Positions 44,296-53,906 of a DNA stretch of 64,000 nt are shown here, in pieces. Every line of letters begins with the position of its first letter. Position 1 is the stretch's first letter. The notes under the pieces are model-generated. The model saw only the letters and a program-made list of their open reading frames with translations, did not search any database and was not told the origin of the DNA. The DNA lies in the NCBI RefSeq assembly GCF_001436735.1, contig NZ_AYZE01000014.1, positions 63,409 to 127,408 on the forward strand. Reading direction: 5' to 3'. This DNA is from Liquorilactobacillus cacaonum DSM 21116 (GTDB taxonomy: Bacteria > Bacillota > Bacilli > Lactobacillales > Lactobacillaceae). Both the position numbers and the translations under genes were made by a program.

Positions 44296-45471
44296 TTGAA
44301 AAATTTGCACATTGTAGTTTATGTAACTGGAGGAATTGCAGCCTATAAGTCTATTATTTTTGTTAGAGAACTAATTAAGAATGGGGCAGAAGTTAAGGTT
44401 GTAATGACAAAAATGGCAACTTCTTTTGTGACACCTCTTACTTTTAGAACGATTAGTCACAATGAAGTATATTATGATGAAGGAAGACAACTTGGAATTG
44501 TAGAACATGTTGAGTTGTCAATGTGGGCTGACATTGCAATAATTATTCCGGCAACTGCAAATGTTATTGGTAAGTTGGCTAACGGAATTGCAGATGATTT
44601 TGCAACGACAGCATTGCTTGCAATGAATTGTCCTAGATTTTTAGTTCCCTCAATGAACGATGTAATGTATGAGAATAGTGCTATGCAAAGAAATTTGCAA
44701 CAATTAGAAAATGATGGTTACAAAGTCTTAGAACCGAGTATTGGTTTTTTAGCTGAGGGTTATGAAGCAAAAGGTCGTATGCAGGAACCAGAAGTGGTTT
44801 TTAAGTGGTTGAAGGCAAATATTTTGCAGGAAAGAGTCCAAGATTTAATTGGGAAAAAAGTAATAGTTACGGCTGGGCATACTGTTGAAGAGATTGATCC
44901 TGTCAGGTATATTACAAATCATTCAACAGGTAAGATGGGATACGCTGTTGCACGTGAAGCTGTTAAGCGAGGTGCTGATGTAATATTAATAAGTGGGCCT
45001 ACAAACCTTGCTAATGATACTGGGGCAAAACTTATTTCAATAAAGACAACTGGTCAAATGTATCAGATTATAAAAAAGTATTATGAAACAAGTGACATAG
45101 TTATAATGGCTGCTGCTGTGGCAGACTATCATGTAAAAACACCAGCTAAACAAAAAATTAAAAAAAATGAAAATGAACTTGTTCTTAGATTAGAAAAAAA
45201 TATTGATATTTTAAATGAATTAGGCAAAGAAAAAAAGCAGCAAAAATTAGTTGGTTTCGCTGCTGAAACGCAAGACTTAATCAAGAATGCGCAACAAAAA
45301 CTAGTTAAGAAAAACTTAGATATGATAGTTGCAAATGATGTTTCGCGTAAAGATATTGGTTTTGGAACTGATGATAATGAAGTTACTTTTATCCGACCAA
45401 ACAAAAAAATAATTAGTAGTCCGAAGACTGACAAAAATGATATTTCTAAAATGATTTTTGATCTAATTTAA
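44296..45471 (+). CDS. coaBC: Bifunctional phosphopantothenoylcysteine synthetase/decarboxylase
   Basis: A 391-residue enzyme of CoA synthesis. The N-terminal CoaC domain binds FMN (GGIAAYKS; HVELSMWADIAIIIPATAN with the catalytic His) and has the substrate motif PSMNDVMYEN. The C-terminal CoaB domain has ITNHSTGKMGYAVA and AAVADYHVK. TTG start 8 nt after AAAGGAGGGG. priA follows after 20 nt and is probably cotranscribed. Confidence 0.95.
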   Translation: MKNLHIVVYVTGGIAAYKSIIFVRELIKNGAEVKVVMTKMATSFVTPLTFRTISHNEVYYDEGRQLGIVEHVELSMWADIAIIIPATANVIGKLANGIADDFATTALLAMNCPRFLVPSMNDVMYENSAMQRNLQQLENDGYKVLEPSIGFLAEGYEAKGRMQEPEVVFKWLKANILQERVQDLIGKKVIVTAGHTVEEIDPVRYITNHSTGKMGYAVAREAVKRGADVILISGPTNLANDTGAKLISIKTTGQMYQIIKKYYETSDIVIMAAAVADYHVKTPAKQKIKKNENELVLRLEKNIDILNELGKEKKQQKLVGFAAETQDLIKNAQQKLVKKNLDMIVANDVSRKDIGFGTDDNEVTFIRPNKKIISSPKTDKNDISKMIFDLI

Positions 45472-45491
45472 AAGGATAGGAGGGATTTACA

Positions 45492-47912
45492 ATCACATCT
45501 TTTGCCGAAATAATTGTTGATGTACAAGCTATGCAAACTGATCGGCCATTTATTTATCAGATTCCTACAAAGTTTGAAAAATTGATTCAAGTTGGTATGC
45601 GAGTTAATGTTCCATTTGGGAAGGGTAATCGTTTGATTCAGGGTTTTGTGATTAATTTAAAAGAAGATACAGATTACTCTGGAAAAACAAAGGAAATAGT
45701 GACCCTAGTTGATGTTGAGCCAATTTTATCAAAAGAACTAATGTTGCTAGCTAAATGGATGGCACATGAAAACTATGCATTTTTGATAAGTTGTTTACAA
45801 GTTATGCTGCCTAGCGCAATGCGTGCAAAGTATTATAAACGATTAGTTCTTGTAGATAATGAAGTTGATCCCATCATAAAAAATTACTTTTCAAAAGGAA
45901 ACAGTCGGATTTTAGAGGAAACTAATACTGACCCTATGTTGTTTAAAAAATTAATGGGAGCTAGAAATGCAGGGAAAATTAGGATTGAATATGTGATAAA
46001 AGAAGGACTATCAGAAAAAAAAGTACAAGTGATTTTAAACAAATTGACCAAAGAAAGCTATCATAAAGAAAAGGAAAAACTGCGTTCAAATGCAGTAAGT
46101 CTAAATAAATTGATTGATTTCTTGGTTGATTTGAAAGATAAACAACTCGAACAAGTAGTTGTTGAAAAAAAATTAGGAATCACTAGTTCGGTCATAAAAA
46201 AGGCAGAATTAAAGAAGTGGTTGACTCGCAAAATTATCGTAAAAAAAAGAAATCCATATCAGCAATATGACTTTGTAGAAACTAAACCTAAGAAACTTAC
46301 AGCTATGCAAGAAGAGGTAGTTGACAAGATAAATAGCATGATTAGAGACAACAAAGCAATGACTTTTTTGCTCGAAGGTGTGACTGGCAGTGGGAAAACT
46401 GAAGTTTATTTGCAAGCAATGGCACAAGCTTTAAAAAATAACCAAACAGCGCTTATGCTAGTTCCCGAGATTGCATTGACACCACAAATGGTTAAAAATG
46501 TAGTTGGAAGATTTGGGTCAAAAGTTGCCCTCTTACATAGTGGCCTTTCGGAGGGGGAACGGCTTGATGAATGGCATAGAATCCAAAGTGGTGACGCTCA
46601 AGTTGTTGTTGGAGCAAGGTCTGCTGTTTTTGCACCATTAAAAAATATCGGAATAATCGTTATTGACGAAGAACATGAAACAAGCTATAAGCAAGAAAAA
46701 ATGCCTAGGTATCATGCTCGAGAAGTTGCTAAATGGCGTGCTAAAATGAACAATTGTCCCCTGATTTTGGGAAGTGCAACACCGTCATTAGAGACAAGAG
46801 CACGAGCAAAAAAAGGAGTATATGAATGGCTGCATTTAAGCGAAAGAATTAACAAGATGCCCCTTCCAGAAGTTCGCTTAATTGATATGCGAGTAGCAAC
46901 AAAAAAAATCGATGAAAATGTTGATTTTTCGCTTGAATTAAGAAAGGAGATACAAATAAGGTTAAAGAAGAATGAACAGATTATATTAATGCTAAATCGG
47001 CGTGGGTATTCTTCTTTTATGATGTGCCGCGATTGTGGAGAAGTTTTACAATGTCCAAACTGCGATATATCATTAACACTTCACTTGGACAGCCATTCGA
47101 TGAAATGTCATTATTGTGGTCATGAAGAGAGAATACCTCAAAAATGTCCTAATTGTGGTAGTAAGAAAATTCGTTATTATGGTACTGGAACACAAAAAGT
47201 TGAACAAGAATTGCAAAATTTATTTCCTGAAGTACGTATTTTAAGAATGGATGTTGATACTACTAGGAAAAAAGGGGCACATGCGAAATTTCTCAAGCAA
47301 TTTGGAGATAAAAAAGCCGACATTTTGTTAGGAACACAAATGATTGCTAAGGGGCTTGATTTTCCTGATGTCACCTTGGTAGGTGTTTTAAATGCAGATA
47401 CAGCGCTCGGGTTGGCAGACTTCAGAGCAAGTGAGCGAACTTTTCAGCTATTAACACAGGTAAGTGGTAGAGCAGGGAGAGCACAAAAAGAAGGAAAAGT
47501 CATTATCCAAACCTTCAATCCTGAACATTATGCTTTGCAATTAGCGAAAAAACAAAATTATGAAGAATTTTTTATTAAAGAAATGCTAGTACGTCATCAA
47601 AATGGATATCCCCCATATTTTTATACGATTCAAGTAACTGCGAATGCAAAAGAAGAAGGGGTTGCAGCAAAAAAGATCTATCAAATTTATGCTGAACTTA
47701 AAGCAGCTTTATCAGCAGAATCAATTATTTTGGGCCCAACACCTAAAGCTGTATTACGTATTAATAATCAATTTTATTATCAGTTAATTATTAAGTATAA
47801 AAATGAACCAATGTTAGATAGGGCTTTAAATAATATTTTGCAGAAAAGTCAAAAGGATGAGCAACAAGGAATTTTAATTTCAATAGATAAAGAGCCACTT
47901 AATTTTATTTAA
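45492..47912 (+). CDS. priA: Primosomal protein N' (PriA) helicase, apparent AUC start
   Basis: An 806-residue replication-restart helicase. Walker A GVTGSGKTEVY, DEEH box and cysteine-rich zinc region (CRDCG, CPNC, CHYC, CPNCG) are intact. The first ATG at 45531 would cut off the conserved N-terminus; upstream in frame is SFAEIIVDVQ, which matches other PriA proteins (Bacillus begins MNFAEVIVDV). The frame is closed by a stop at 45477, and no ATG, GTG or TTG lies between. ATC at 45492 is 7 nt after AGGAGGG, so it is the likely initiator. Confidence 0.9.
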   Translation: MTSFAEIIVDVQAMQTDRPFIYQIPTKFEKLIQVGMRVNVPFGKGNRLIQGFVINLKEDTDYSGKTKEIVTLVDVEPILSKELMLLAKWMAHENYAFLISCLQVMLPSAMRAKYYKRLVLVDNEVDPIIKNYFSKGNSRILEETNTDPMLFKKLMGARNAGKIRIEYVIKEGLSEKKVQVILNKLTKESYHKEKEKLRSNAVSLNKLIDFLVDLKDKQLEQVVVEKKLGITSSVIKKAELKKWLTRKIIVKKRNPYQQYDFVETKPKKLTAMQEEVVDKINSMIRDNKAMTFLLEGVTGSGKTEVYLQAMAQALKNNQTALMLVPEIALTPQMVKNVVGRFGSKVALLHSGLSEGERLDEWHRIQSGDAQVVVGARSAVFAPLKNIGIIVIDEEHETSYKQEKMPRYHAREVAKWRAKMNNCPLILGSATPSLETRARAKKGVYEWLHLSERINKMPLPEVRLIDMRVATKKIDENVDFSLELRKEIQIRLKKNEQIILMLNRRGYSSFMMCRDCGEVLQCPNCDISLTLHLDSHSMKCHYCGHEERIPQKCPNCGSKKIRYYGTGTQKVEQELQNLFPEVRILRMDVDTTRKKGAHAKFLKQFGDKKADILLGTQMIAKGLDFPDVTLVGVLNADTALGLADFRASERTFQLLTQVSGRAGRAQKEGKVIIQTFNPEHYALQLAKKQNYEEFFIKEMLVRHQNGYPPYFYTIQVTANAKEEGVAAKKIYQIYAELKAALSAESIILGPTPKAVLRINNQFYYQLIIKYKNEPMLDRALNNILQKSQKDEQQGILISIDKEPLNFI

Positions 47913-47939
47913 AAGGTCAAAAAGAAGCGAGGTATTTAA

Positions 47940-48893
47940 ATGACATCAGTTATTTTTATGGGAACCCCTAAGTTTGCAGCTACAATACTTCAAGGTATAA
48001 TTGATGCAAAATATGAAGTCAAAGCTGTAGTAACGCAGCCTGATAAATATATTGGACGTAAAAGGATTCTCAGTATTTCACCCGTTAAAGAAGTTGCAGA
48101 AAATAATAAAATATCAGTTTTCCAACCAAGCAGATTGGGTAAAAGTGATGAGTTACAGAAATTAATTGCACTTAAGCCAGACTTAATAATAACAGCTGCT
48201 TTTGGACAATTCTTACCAATGTCGTTGATTGAGTCAGCAAAAATTGCGGCAGTAAATGTTCATGGCTCATTGTTACCTAAATATCGTGGTGGAGCGCCAA
48301 TTCAATATGCAATTATGAATGGTGAGGAAAAAACCGGAGTGACTTTAATTTACATGATTAAAAAAATGGATGCTGGGAAGATGCTAGCTCAAGAAGAATT
48401 ACCAATTTTAAAAAGTGATAATAATGGAACAATTTTTGATAAAATGAGTGTTCTGGGGAAAAATTTATTGCTTCAAACTTTGCCAAAATTAATTGAAGGA
48501 ACTATTACAGGTGTACCTCAAGATGAAGAAAAAGTTACATTTGCACCAGTTATATCTGCAAAACAGGAAGAATTGTCTTTAGGGTTAACATCTTTGGAAT
48601 TAGATTATAAAATCAGGGCACTTAGCCCTAATCCAGGTGCTTATTTTAAAAGCTTTTTAGGGAAAAGAACTAAATTTTGGGAAATAAATCCATTAAATGA
48701 AGTAACAAAATATGAAGCAGGTATTGTTGTAGCAGTAGCGAAAAAACAGTTAAAGATTGCTGCTTTTGGTGGAAGTGTTTATGAGGTAAATGTGATTCAA
48801 CCAGCTGGTAAGCCCAAAATGACTATTGGTAACTTTTTGAATGGTCAGGGCCAAGGAATAAAGGTAGGACAGAGGATAATAATAGATGAATGA
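47940..48893 (+). CDS. fmt: Methionyl-tRNA formyltransferase
   Basis: A 317-residue enzyme formylating initiator Met-tRNA. VIFMGTPKFAATIL, the catalytic region VNVHGSLLPKYRGGAPIQYAI, and a C-terminal OB-like domain are present. 27 nt after priA; peptide deformylase, often between them, is missing here. Its end overlaps rsmB by 8 bases. Confidence 0.95.
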   Translation: MTSVIFMGTPKFAATILQGIIDAKYEVKAVVTQPDKYIGRKRILSISPVKEVAENNKISVFQPSRLGKSDELQKLIALKPDLIITAAFGQFLPMSLIESAKIAAVNVHGSLLPKYRGGAPIQYAIMNGEEKTGVTLIYMIKKMDAGKMLAQEELPILKSDNNGTIFDKMSVLGKNLLLQTLPKLIEGTITGVPQDEEKVTFAPVISAKQEELSLGLTSLELDYKIRALSPNPGAYFKSFLGKRTKFWEINPLNEVTKYEAGIVVAVAKKQLKIAAFGGSVYEVNVIQPAGKPKMTIGNFLNGQGQGIKVGQRIIIDE

Positions 48894-50217
48894 GCAAAGT
48901 AGTAATCCAAGATTAATTGCAGTTGAAGTTTTGACGAAAGTTTCAGGAAAGGGTGCTTACTCTAATTTGGCGCTTAATCAGGCCCTTAAGAATACTAATT
49001 TAGCAAGAGTTGACGCCAATTTAGCAACAAATATTGTTTATGGTGTTTTACAAAATCTTTTGCTACTTAGATTTTGGCTAGAACCTTTTGTTAGAGGGAA
49101 AAAAATAGACAATTGGGTAGAACAGCTATTAATGGTATCACTATATCAATTGGAATTTCTTGATAAAATACCTAATCATGCAGTGCTTAATGAAGCAATT
49201 GAAATTGCAAAAATGAAAGGCCATGACGGGACTAGAAAATTTGTTACTGGATTATTACATGCGATTTTACGTAAAGGTGTTCGCGATACAAAAATAATCC
49301 AGAATGAAAATGAACGCTTAAGTGTAAAATATAGCGTTCCTATCTGGATAATCTTGGAACTAAAAAAACAAGTAGGAAATGAAAAAGTAGTTTCGATTCT
49401 AGAATCTTTGAATGAGGCTCCAAAACAATCAGTTCGAGTAAATGAGTCAAAATGGACTATTGAGAAAGCCAAGCAAGAATTAGTAAAAAAAGGATTAATG
49501 GTTGAAAATAGTCGAGTTGCAGCGAGTAGTTTAGTTGTTTCAAAAGGCCATGTGAGTGAAACCACTTTTTTAAAAACTGGTGAAATTATGGTTCAAGATG
49601 AAAGTGCAAGCCTAGTCGTTGAGTCAATGGAATTAAATGGTGATGAATTAGTGTTAGATGCATGTGCAGCACCTGGCGGCAAAACGATGCAAATTGCTGA
49701 TTATCTTGAAACAGGAAAAGTAACGGCGTTAGATATCCATAAACATAAAATCAAGTTAATTGAAGAAAATGCTTTAAAGTGCGGTTTTGAGGGGAAAGTT
49801 GAAGCAATTCAACTAGATGCACGTAAAGCTAAGGATCATTTTAAACCAGAAACGTTTAAACAAATTCTTGTGGATGCTCCATGCTCAGGTATTGGGTTGA
49901 TGAGAAGAAAACCAGAAATTAGATATGAAAAAAAGCAACAGGATTCACTTAATTTACACAGAGTTCAACTAGAAATATTGGATGATGTTTCTAGTTTAGT
50001 TGAAGTGGATGGCTATTTGACTTATAGTACATGTACGATATTGGACGTTGAAAATATACAAGTTATTTCAGAATTCCTAAAAAAACATACGGAATTTGAA
50101 CAGGTAAAGGTTGAAACAAAATTAAAATTACACAATGAAGAAAAATCTTTGACGATTTATCCAGATGATTATAATTCTGATGGTTTTTTTATTGCTCGAA
50201 TGAAAAGAGTCAGATAG
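48886..50217 (+). CDS. rsmB: 16S rRNA (cytosine-967-C5)-methyltransferase
   Basis: A 443-residue RsmB/Sun protein: an N-terminal NusB-like RNA-binding domain (1-130) and a methyltransferase domain with DACAAPGGK (SAM), VDAPCSGIGLMRRKPEIRY and catalytic YSTCT. It overlaps fmt and is followed by the phosphatase gene after 16 nt. Confidence 0.94.
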   Translation: MNEQSSNPRLIAVEVLTKVSGKGAYSNLALNQALKNTNLARVDANLATNIVYGVLQNLLLLRFWLEPFVRGKKIDNWVEQLLMVSLYQLEFLDKIPNHAVLNEAIEIAKMKGHDGTRKFVTGLLHAILRKGVRDTKIIQNENERLSVKYSVPIWIILELKKQVGNEKVVSILESLNEAPKQSVRVNESKWTIEKAKQELVKKGLMVENSRVAASSLVVSKGHVSETTFLKTGEIMVQDESASLVVESMELNGDELVLDACAAPGGKTMQIADYLETGKVTALDIHKHKIKLIEENALKCGFEGKVEAIQLDARKAKDHFKPETFKQILVDAPCSGIGLMRRKPEIRYEKKQQDSLNLHRVQLEILDDVSSLVEVDGYLTYSTCTILDVENIQVISEFLKKHTEFEQVKVETKLKLHNEEKSLTIYPDDYNSDGFFIARMKRVR

Positions 50218-50233
50218 ATGAGGTGAATTTCCA

Positions 50234-50983
50234 ATGAATTTTGCATACAAGAGTGACGTTGGCAAGGTAAGACCTAGAAATGAAGATTATGTAGGAATTT
50301 TCAAAAATACCAAGGAAATTAGTTTTGCCATTGTAGCAGATGGGCTTGGTGGTCATAAAGGTGGGGATGTTGCTTCGGAAATGGCAGTTTCTCATTTAGG
50401 TTTTCGTTTTGAGGAGACAGCAATTGAGTCGATTGATGTTGCAGCAAATTGGTTAGTCAATGAGGTACAACGAGAAAATAAATTGATTCTTGAGCGTTCA
50501 AATCAATATGATGATTTGAATGGAATGGGGACTACAATAGTGTGCGCCATTTTTTTTGGTGACGAAGTGTTGCTTGCAAATATTGGAGACAGTCGAGGCT
50601 ATTTACTGCGAGATAGCAATTTAACGCAACTCACTGAGGACCATTCTTTAGTGAATGAATTATTAAAGAGTGGACAGATTAGTACAGAGGAAGCTAAAAA
50701 CCATCCGCAAAAAAATATTGTTACTAGAACCTTAGGAATTTCAGAGAATGCGAATATTGATGAAAAAATAATAAAACTAGAGAGCAACGATATTTTGTTG
50801 CTTTGTTCTGATGGACTTAGCAACATGGTTGATAATCAAACAATCCAAAAGATATTGTCAAATGAAAGCTCTTTTGTAACTAAGTGTAAGGATTTGATTG
50901 TTTTAGCAAATGAGGCTGGTGGAAAGGATAATATAACACTTCTACTTGCTTCACCTTCTTCTGAAAGGAGGAATGAGCAATGA
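50234..50983 (+). CDS. prpC: PP2C-type Ser/Thr protein phosphatase (PrpC/Stp)
   Basis: A 249-residue metal-dependent phosphatase. SDVGKVRPRNEDYV, VADGLGGHKGGDVAS, GDSRGYL and GGKDNIT provide the metal-binding acidic residues. It reverses the phosphorylation made by the PASTA kinase, whose ATG overlaps its stop codon (ATGA). Confidence 0.96.
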   Translation: MNFAYKSDVGKVRPRNEDYVGIFKNTKEISFAIVADGLGGHKGGDVASEMAVSHLGFRFEETAIESIDVAANWLVNEVQRENKLILERSNQYDDLNGMGTTIVCAIFFGDEVLLANIGDSRGYLLRDSNLTQLTEDHSLVNELLKSGQISTEEAKNHPQKNIVTRTLGISENANIDEKIIKLESNDILLLCSDGLSNMVDNQTIQKILSNESSFVTKCKDLIVLANEAGGKDNITLLLASPSSERRNEQ

Positions 50984-52992
50984 AATCGGGATATATACTT
51001 AGTGGACGTTATCAGATTGTACAAACATTAGGTGAAGGTGGTATGGCAAATGTCTATCTGGCCTATGATTTAATTTTGAAAAGAGATGTTGCCGTCAAGT
51101 TAATGCGCCTTGATTTGCGTGATAATGAAGCAGCGATTAGACGATTTAGACGTGAAGCAATTTCCTTAACTGAACTTGTACATCCTAATATTGTGAATAT
51201 CTATGATATTGATGAAGATAATGGGACACAATTTTTAGTAATGGAATATGTTGAAGGGATGGATTTAAAAAGCTACATAGCCCAAAATTATCCAATTGGA
51301 TATGAAAAAGTGGTTAATATTATGGATCAAGTGCTTTCAGCAGTTGAAGAAGCGCATGCACATGATATTATTCACCGTGATTTGAAGCCTCAAAATATTT
51401 TAATTAATGCAGATGGGCAAGTAAAAATAACTGATTTTGGAATAGCTTTGGCAGCTTCAGAATATTCCCTAACACAAACTAATACTTTGATGGGATCAGT
51501 TCATTATCTTTCCCCTGAGCAAGCAAGAGGAAGTGTAGTAACAAAACAATCTGATATTTATTCATTAGGAATTATTTTGTTTGAATTATTGACTAGTAGA
51601 GTCCCATATCAGGGTGAAACAGCTGTGTCAATTGCATTGAAACATTTTCAAAATGATATGCCTTCTGTAAGGGACATTGATAGTCAAATTCCACAAGCTC
51701 TTGAAAATGTTGTATTGAAGGCAACTGCAAAAAATTTAATCGATCGTTATCAATCAGTTTCGAAAATGAAAGATGATATTGAGACTTCTTTATCGTATAC
51801 AAGAAACGGAGAAAAAAAATGGGAGCCAACAAATCTAGTTGAAGATGAGACTAGAATTTTAGAACCCATACAAGAAAAGCAAGTCAAGAAAGCATCTGAT
51901 TCTGATGTTATGGAAAAGACATTGAAAAAAAATGCTAAGAAAAAATGGAGTAAGAAGAAAAAATGGATTGTTTGGATTTCGATTATAGGAGCTTTGATAC
52001 TATTTATTGCTTTTATCGTAGCAATAGCTGTAAGTCCTAAAAATGTGTCAGTTCCTGACTTACAAGGGATGAATAAAGCAGAGGCTGAAACAGCGTTGAA
52101 GGCGCAGAAATTAACAATTGGTGATATAAAATATCGAAGTAGCAGTAAATATGATTCAGGACAAATTATTTTATCTAGTCCAACCCAAGGATCAACCGTA
52201 CGACAAAATTCTAAAGTTGCTTTAGTGATTTCAAATGGGCCTGAGAAAAATGTTTTTGGAAATTACAAAGGTCAATCATATGCAAAAGTTAAACAATTAC
52301 TTGAGAATAAAGGTGTTACTGTTATCAAAGAAACAAGGGCTTCTGATTCAATTGCAAAAGGTGAAATAATAAAGCAAAGCGTGGCAGCTAAAAAGAAGGT
52401 TATCTGGAAACAAACTACTGTTAAATTTATCGTTAGTTCAGGAGCCAAAGTTATTACTCTAAGAGACTTAACAGGATATACTGAAAAAAGTGTTGAAGAT
52501 TATGCACAAGAGTTAGGGTTAGTATTAAATGTTGAAAATGGTTCTTCTACTGATTCAAGTGATTCAGAACTAGTTATTTCACAAGAACCTGCCGCAAATA
52601 CACGAGTTAAAGTTGGAGATACTTTAAATGTTGTTTTAGGTTCAGTTGATGCCTCATCTGCGACAAATGCTACAGAATCGGATAGTAGTTCAGAAGATAG
52701 TGAAAGTAGTGCAGCGAAGAACTTTTCTTTAAATGTTACTATCCCATATCAATCGCTTTCAACTAGTTCAACTAGTTCAACGAGTTCTTCTTCAAGTTCG
52801 AGTGCACTGAATACAGTTCAGATATACTTGCAAGATGATAATCATAATTATAGTGATGTTTATCAGGAATTTACGATTTCTTCTGATACTAGTGTTACTC
52901 TGCCCTTCACACTAAGTGGTTCAGATACTGGAAAATATAAAATTGTCAGAGATGGCCAGGTTATTGCAGAAAAAACAAATATTACTAACTAG
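50980..52992 (+). CDS. prkC: PASTA-domain Ser/Thr kinase (PrkC/StkP)
   Basis: A 670-residue membrane kinase. Catalytic domain 1-275: GEGGMANVYLAYD, Lys40, HRDLKPQN (Asp134) and DFG (152-154). A basic juxtamembrane stretch and helix (about 328-350) lead to three PASTA domains (about 353-419, 420-487, 488-553), which bind muropeptides or peptidoglycan fragments. A Ser-rich linker (553-607) and a short beta-rich C-terminal segment (608-670) follow. Downstream rsgA and upstream prpC match the order in Firmicutes. Confidence 0.95.
   Translation: MKSGYILSGRYQIVQTLGEGGMANVYLAYDLILKRDVAVKLMRLDLRDNEAAIRRFRREAISLTELVHPNIVNIYDIDEDNGTQFLVMEYVEGMDLKSYIAQNYPIGYEKVVNIMDQVLSAVEEAHAHDIIHRDLKPQNILINADGQVKITDFGIALAASEYSLTQTNTLMGSVHYLSPEQARGSVVTKQSDIYSLGIILFELLTSRVPYQGETAVSIALKHFQNDMPSVRDIDSQIPQALENVVLKATAKNLIDRYQSVSKMKDDIETSLSYTRNGEKKWEPTNLVEDETRILEPIQEKQVKKASDSDVMEKTLKKNAKKKWSKKKKWIVWISIIGALILFIAFIVAIAVSPKNVSVPDLQGMNKAEAETALKAQKLTIGDIKYRSSSKYDSGQIILSSPTQGSTVRQNSKVALVISNGPEKNVFGNYKGQSYAKVKQLLENKGVTVIKETRASDSIAKGEIIKQSVAAKKKVIWKQTTVKFIVSSGAKVITLRDLTGYTEKSVEDYAQELGLVLNVENGSSTDSSDSELVISQEPAANTRVKVGDTLNVVLGSVDASSATNATESDSSSEDSESSAAKNFSLNVTIPYQSLSTSSTSSTSSSSSSSALNTVQIYLQDDNHNYSDVYQEFTISSDTSVTLPFTLSGSDTGKYKIVRDGQVIAEKTNITN
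52758..52784 (+). repeat. Short tandem repeat coding for a Ser/Thr linker
   Basis: Three copies of TTCAACTAG (the third as TTCAACGAG) in the linker of prkC; read in frame they encode Ser-Thr-Ser. It may vary in copy number between strains. Confidence 0.6.
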
Positions 52993-53021
52993 GTGTAAAT
53001 TTTGAAAGGCAAGGTGAGATA

Positions 53022-53897
53022 TTGTTAATAGGTCAAATTCGACAATCACTGAGTGGATATTACGATATTGACGTAGAGGGGATTACTTATCGAACGAGAG
53101 CGCGTGGGAACTTTAGAAAAAAAGGTGAGACTCCTCTTGTCGGTGATTGGGTAGAGTTCAAGGCTGATAATCAGACTGAAGGATATATTTTAAAAATTAG
53201 AGAACGCAAAAATATATTAGTGAGACCACCTGTCGCTAATATTGATTATGCAATTGTTGTTACGGCTTGCAAAGAGCCTAATTTTTCAGCAAATTTACTA
53301 GATAGGCAATTAGTGATGCTTGAAAAAAATGGAATAATTCCATTGTTGTTTTTTTCAAAAAGTGATTTATTATCCGATGAAGAGCTAAAGCAAATGAACC
53401 AAATTGTGGCTAATTATCAAAAAATATATAATTGTCAATTAGCAAGCTTAAATTCAGTTATAACCCTGCTGAATAATATTCAAAATAGGGTAATAGTTGT
53501 AATGGGGCAAACAGGAGCTGGAAAATCAACATTATTAAATAATCTTAAACCGGAATTGAAGCTAGAAACAGGAGAAGTTTCAAAGGCGTTAAGTCGTGGG
53601 AAACATACAACTCGTAAAACAACGTTACTGCCGATTTTGGAAAATTTAATTGCAGATACTCCAGGTTTTTCTTCTTTTGACATATTAGATGTGAAAAAAG
53701 AAGAGCTTGCAAAATACTTCCCAGATTTTCAAAGTTATGCGAGTGGATGTAAGTTTAGAAGTTGCATACATCTGAATGAACCTGGATGTAATGTTAAGGC
53801 TGCAGTGAATAACGGGGAAATAGCAAAAACAAGGTATGAAAATTATCAACAATTTCAAAAAGAATTGAGTAATCAAAGAGTAAAATATCGAAAATGA
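53022..53897 (+). CDS. rsgA: Ribosome small-subunit-dependent GTPase
   Basis: A 291-residue circularly permuted GTPase for late 30S maturation. An OB fold (1-65) precedes the G domain with G4 FSKSDLL, then G1 GQTGAGKST (about 161-169) and G3 DTPGFSS. The zinc region CKFRSCIHLNEPGC is at the C-terminus. The TTG start follows AAGGTGAGAT. Cotranscribed with prkC. Confidence 0.95.
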   Translation: MLIGQIRQSLSGYYDIDVEGITYRTRARGNFRKKGETPLVGDWVEFKADNQTEGYILKIRERKNILVRPPVANIDYAIVVTACKEPNFSANLLDRQLVMLEKNGIIPLLFFSKSDLLSDEELKQMNQIVANYQKIYNCQLASLNSVITLLNNIQNRVIVVMGQTGAGKSTLLNNLKPELKLETGEVSKALSRGKHTTRKTTLLPILENLIADTPGFSSFDILDVKKEELAKYFPDFQSYASGCKFRSCIHLNEPGCNVKAAVNNGEIAKTRYENYQQFQKELSNQRVKYRK

Positions 53898-53906
53898 GGT
53901 GATTAT

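Noticed and set aside
45531-47912. priA starting at the first ATG
   Set aside because: It would delete the conserved FAEIIVDVQ segment and leave the strong AGGAGGG site 46 nt away.
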